Origin: Nocardia sp. SYP-A9097 | GTDB taxonomy: Bacteria; Actinomycetota; Actinomycetes; Mycobacteriales; Mycobacteriaceae | Length of the DNA stretch: 64,000 nt | Reading direction: 5' to 3' | Assembly: GCF_009649815.1 (NCBI RefSeq) | Contig: NZ_WJIC01000011.1 | Span: 124,001 to 188,000, forward strand | In this document: one piece after another, positions 62,294-64,000 of the stretch | How positions within the stretch are numbered: position 1 is the stretch's first letter | Layout of the letters: each line of letters starts with the position of its first letter | Notes under the pieces: model-generated | The model's input: the letters and a program-made list of their open reading frames with translations, nothing else | Told to the model about the DNA's origin: nothing | Database searches by the model: none | Translations under genes and position numbers: made by a program

Positions 62294-62328
62294 CAAAGTA
62301 TCTGTAACCGACGGTTACAGATACTTTG
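62294..62328 (-). terminator. Long perfect hairpin (terminator or operator)
   Basis: Perfect 16-bp arms (CAAAGTATCTGTAACC at 62294-62309 and its complement at 62313-62328) with the three-base spacer GAC. It lies 15 bases past the end of the minus-strand small-gene pair and is followed on that strand by ATTCTTACC, so it is a good intrinsic terminator. Its GTAACCGACGGTTAC core also looks like a regulator site. Confidence 0.5.
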
Positions 62329-62343
62329 GTCTGAGGAAGTTCT

Positions 62344-62538
62344 TCAGACGAGTCTCAGCGGTGGCGCGGCTTCGCCGGTCTGCTTGGGTTTCAGCCACAA
62401 CAGCACCGAGGTGAGGTAGGACTTCGCTTCGCAGGTGCGTTCACACTCGACGTGCAGCGCCATCAGTGCCTGCGCCTCGTCGTAGTCCGTCACCGGATCG
62501 GTCGGCATCACATGGCTGACAACGGGATTCGGATTCAT
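62344..62538 (-). CDS. Small Cys-containing protein 2 of a coupled pair
   Basis: A 64-residue protein that starts at an ATG overlapping the stop of the preceding small gene by four bases (ATGA). The conserved-looking part ALMALHVECERTCEAKSYLT pairs a His with two Cys, and a similar HMECQVTTCRARAQA is present in the partner, so the two seem related. A basic tail follows (WLKPKQTGEAAPPLRLV). The family is not recognised. Confidence 0.5.
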   Translation of the reverse strand: MNPNPVVSHVMPTDPVTDYDEAQALMALHVECERTCEAKSYLTSVLLWLKPKQTGEAAPPLRLV

Positions 62539-62765
62539 GAGACCCACCGATCTACGGTCGCCTTCGGATTCTGTGGGGCCGGGGAGCAGACACCGGCTTG
62601 CAATACAAGCTGTCCGCCACTGACCAGTTTGCTTCTCGCCTGTGCCCGCGCGCGACATGTGGTGACCTGACATTCCATGTGCTCCTGCATCATTCGATGA
62701 GCGCGCGCGGTTGTCAGGGTCTCTTCGGGTACTGCGCCGTGGTCTAACGGTGGAAGGCCGAACAT
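62535..62765 (-). CDS. Small Cys-containing protein 1 of a coupled pair
   Basis: A 76-residue protein with an excellent Shine-Dalgarno (GGGGAGGTGA) upstream of its ATG at 62765. The core is RMMQEHMECQVTTCRARAQA, an H-x2-C-x4-C arrangement that could bind a metal, followed by SKLVSGGQLVLQAGVC. Small proteins of this kind occur widely in Nocardia and Rhodococcus with unknown roles. It is coupled to the 64-residue gene downstream. The 234 bases upstream (62766-62999) hold no gene that can be supported; they would carry its promoter and that of the HTH remnant. Confidence 0.55.
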   Translation of the reverse strand: MFGLPPLDHGAVPEETLTTARAHRMMQEHMECQVTTCRARAQARSKLVSGGQLVLQAGVCSPAPQNPKATVDRWVS

Positions 62766-62999
62766 CCTCGGTCACCTCCCCAATGGGTTCGATGTCGGAT
62801 ATGTCTGGGTGGTCCGCGATGTCCGGTAATCAGTTGGGGCACTTGGCGTTTCCCGTCCGCCGGGGATAGACATCAGTACACTCGCACTGATCGCGGTTTG
62901 GAAGATTTCACGGCGAGATTTGGCCGAGTTTCTTCCAAAATTCCAGGGCGGGGCGGAAACTGATTCCAAACTGGGAACATCCGATAGCGAGGCTGAGAA

Positions 63000-63092
63000 G
63001 TGGCAGCTACGGGTACCACACTCCCCAGAAGGATGCTCGGTCGTGCGCTGAAGAGACTCAGAGAGGCCGCCGGGAAGCGGCATTACAGCGCA
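63000..63092 (+). pseudogene. Truncated helix-turn-helix (XRE/DUF5753-type) regulator remnant
   Basis: A GTG after GAGG begins VAATGTTLPRRMLGRALKRL, then REAAGK, which is the typical N-terminus of actinomycete XRE/DUF5753 regulators. Similarity stops after about 27 codons, before the helix-turn-helix, and the reading frame continues into sequence that belongs to the antisense TetR remnant. The rest (about 250 residues) is gone. This is therefore a broken regulator. Confidence 0.65.
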
Positions 63093-63190
63093 CTCGCTCT
63101 GACTGAAGTCAGGCCGACGAGCTGGCGTTCGCGGTCCACCAGGTCCGGCGGCTGCCCGACAGATTCGGCGTTGCCGTCTCGCGAAGCCGA

Positions 63191-63459
63191 TCAGGGATCG
63201 GCGAAGGCCTTGACCAGTTCGGACAGTCCGCCGGCCACGCCGAGATCGTCGCAAACTGCTTCCAGCAGAACGATTTTCGACTTGAACTGGTGGTAGACCG
63301 TGGCACGGGCCACGCCCGCGCGCTTGGCTATCGCGTCCAGCGTGAATCCGGTGAGCTATCGGCCTCACCCAGCACTGCCCGGGCGGCATCGAGAACCTGC
63401 CAGCGACTCTGCTCGATCTGCGCGGTGCGCTTCCCCAGGTTGTTTTGACGCGGACTCAT
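63191..63459 (-). pseudogene. Frameshifted and truncated TetR regulator
   Basis: The ATG at 63459 begins MSPRQNNLGKRTAQIEQSRW and DAARAVLGEAD. A frameshift near 63350-63360 (apparently about ten extra bases) then ends that frame at 63328. The DNA-binding domain resumes in another frame with TLDAIAKRAGVARATVYHQF and KSKIVLLEAV, and stops at 63191 after about 90 codons in all, roughly half a TetR. Diverged C-terminal sequence may extend to about 63110. It is divergent from the short-chain dehydrogenase remnant, which was probably its target. Confidence 0.68.
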
Positions 63460-63539
63460 GGCCTTGACAGTATCCGGTGAACCTGATTTATTCATACACA
63501 CGGTCTAACTAAATTAAACGGCCGCGAAAGGACAGTCGC

Positions 63540-64000
63540 GTGACTACTCCGGACCTTGCAGTAATGGCCAACCACCCGGATCTGGCGGGCAAGACCGGCG
63601 GCTCCCGCGGAATCGGCGCGGCCACCGCCGCCGCGCTGGCCCGCAACGGTGTCGCCGTGGCCGTGGTGGGCCACGACCAGGCCGCGCTCGACGGCGTGGC
63701 GACCGCGATCACCGATAAGGGCGGGCAAGCCCTGGCGGCCCCTCCCAACTCGACTTGGACCGGGTACGCGCCCTGATCCTGGATCGATTCGGCGGGGTCG
63801 ACATCGTGATCGCCTTCGCCGGCGGCTACAGCCAGCCGGTGCCGACGATCCAGGAGACCGCCGAACATTGGTGGTACGTGGTGGATTCCGATCTCACGGC
63901 GACCTTCCTGCATCTCGACATTCCTGCCGGAACTGACCGAGCGCTACGGCACTGTCGTCACCATGCCCTCGGCGGGCCGGCAAGCCAGCCGCGGCGCGGC
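63540..64000 (+). pseudogene. Frameshifted short-chain dehydrogenase/reductase, runs off window
   Basis: A GTG after AAAGGA starts an SDR gene. LAGKT-GGSRGIGAATAAAL retains most of the NAD(P)-binding glycine motif but about five residues (normally ALVTG-like) are missing before GGSRGIG. The frame stops at 63776; SDR sequence continues in another frame (LDRVRALILDRFGGVDIVIA, FAGGYSQPVPTIQETAEHWW), then in a third after about 63915 (PELTERYGTVVTMPSAGRQA). At least two frameshifts therefore break the gene. The C-terminal part, with the catalytic Tyr-Lys, lies beyond the window. Confidence 0.7.

Overview
The window is chromosomal DNA of a high-GC, mycolic-acid-type actinomycete, most likely Nocardia or a close relative. 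The evidence is GTG/TTG starts, ATGA-coupled operons, an MMPL transporter, a PapA-like acyltransferase, FadD ligase, actinobacterial IHF, HsaA-type flavin monooxygenase and deazaflavin nitroreductase-type proteins. It also has a gene order equivalent to the M. tuberculosis lppL-pyrD ... Rv2140c-Rv2141c block. No transposase, integrase, rRNA or CRISPR array was found.

Layout. 0-3.3 kb: heme importer hmuTUV. 3.3-7.7 kb: a methyltransferase facing a lipoprotein/MMPL/YrdB operon. 7.9-10.3 kb: lppL-like lipoprotein, DUF5703 protein and pyrD. 10.3-19.3 kb: a roughly 9-kb accessory block between pyrD and its usual convergent neighbours (PEBP-like protein and M20 peptidase, 19.3-21.3 kb). The block carries a small-protein pair, a PfkB-like protein with an added N-terminal domain and an altered catalytic motif, two divergent GTP cyclohydrolase II homologues, a FadD ligase, and a PapA-like gene divergent from a TetR gene. 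21.5-27.2 kb: two paralogous helical proteins of about 405 residues either side of a scramblase-like protein and a flavin monooxygenase. 27.4-37.3 kb: glycosyltransferase, COQ4-like protein, small kinase, LpqC-type esterase, stomatin, DUF4389 protein, a broken amidase, an aldo/keto reductase and a methyltransferase.

37.3-46.4 kb holds two tRNA-Leu(GAG) genes in opposite orientation. Each is followed by one antisense cargo gene (a 650-residue protein of unknown function; an MBL-fold hydrolase) and then by a second copy of the tRNA 3' end. At the second site the repeat is 40 bp and continues into a remnant of the neighbouring monooxygenase gene. An IHF gene (mihF) and a short UvrA-like ABC ATPase lie between the two sites. 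46.5-52.2 kb: cytochrome b/molybdopterin oxidoreductase pair, DedA protein, a DUF1851 protein, and a methyltransferase/TetR pair sharing a 36-bp operator that covers the methyltransferase start codon.

52.2-62.2 kb is an amine-catabolism region. patD, gabT and gabD run leftwards and would convert 4-aminobutanal to GABA, succinic semialdehyde and succinate. A divergent PucR regulator, a TetR regulator, an APC permease and a YtcJ-type amidohydrolase lie beside them. The last 1.7 kb has a coupled pair of small Cys-containing proteins and then decaying genes: a truncated HTH regulator, a frameshifted TetR gene and a frameshifted short-chain dehydrogenase that runs off the window.

The most interesting regions are the PfkB/GTP-cyclohydrolase II locus (11.7-15.0 kb), where the second cyclohydrolase has lost the catalytic Tyr, and the paired tRNA-Leu cargo sites. 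All family assignments are by reading motifs; no database search was run.
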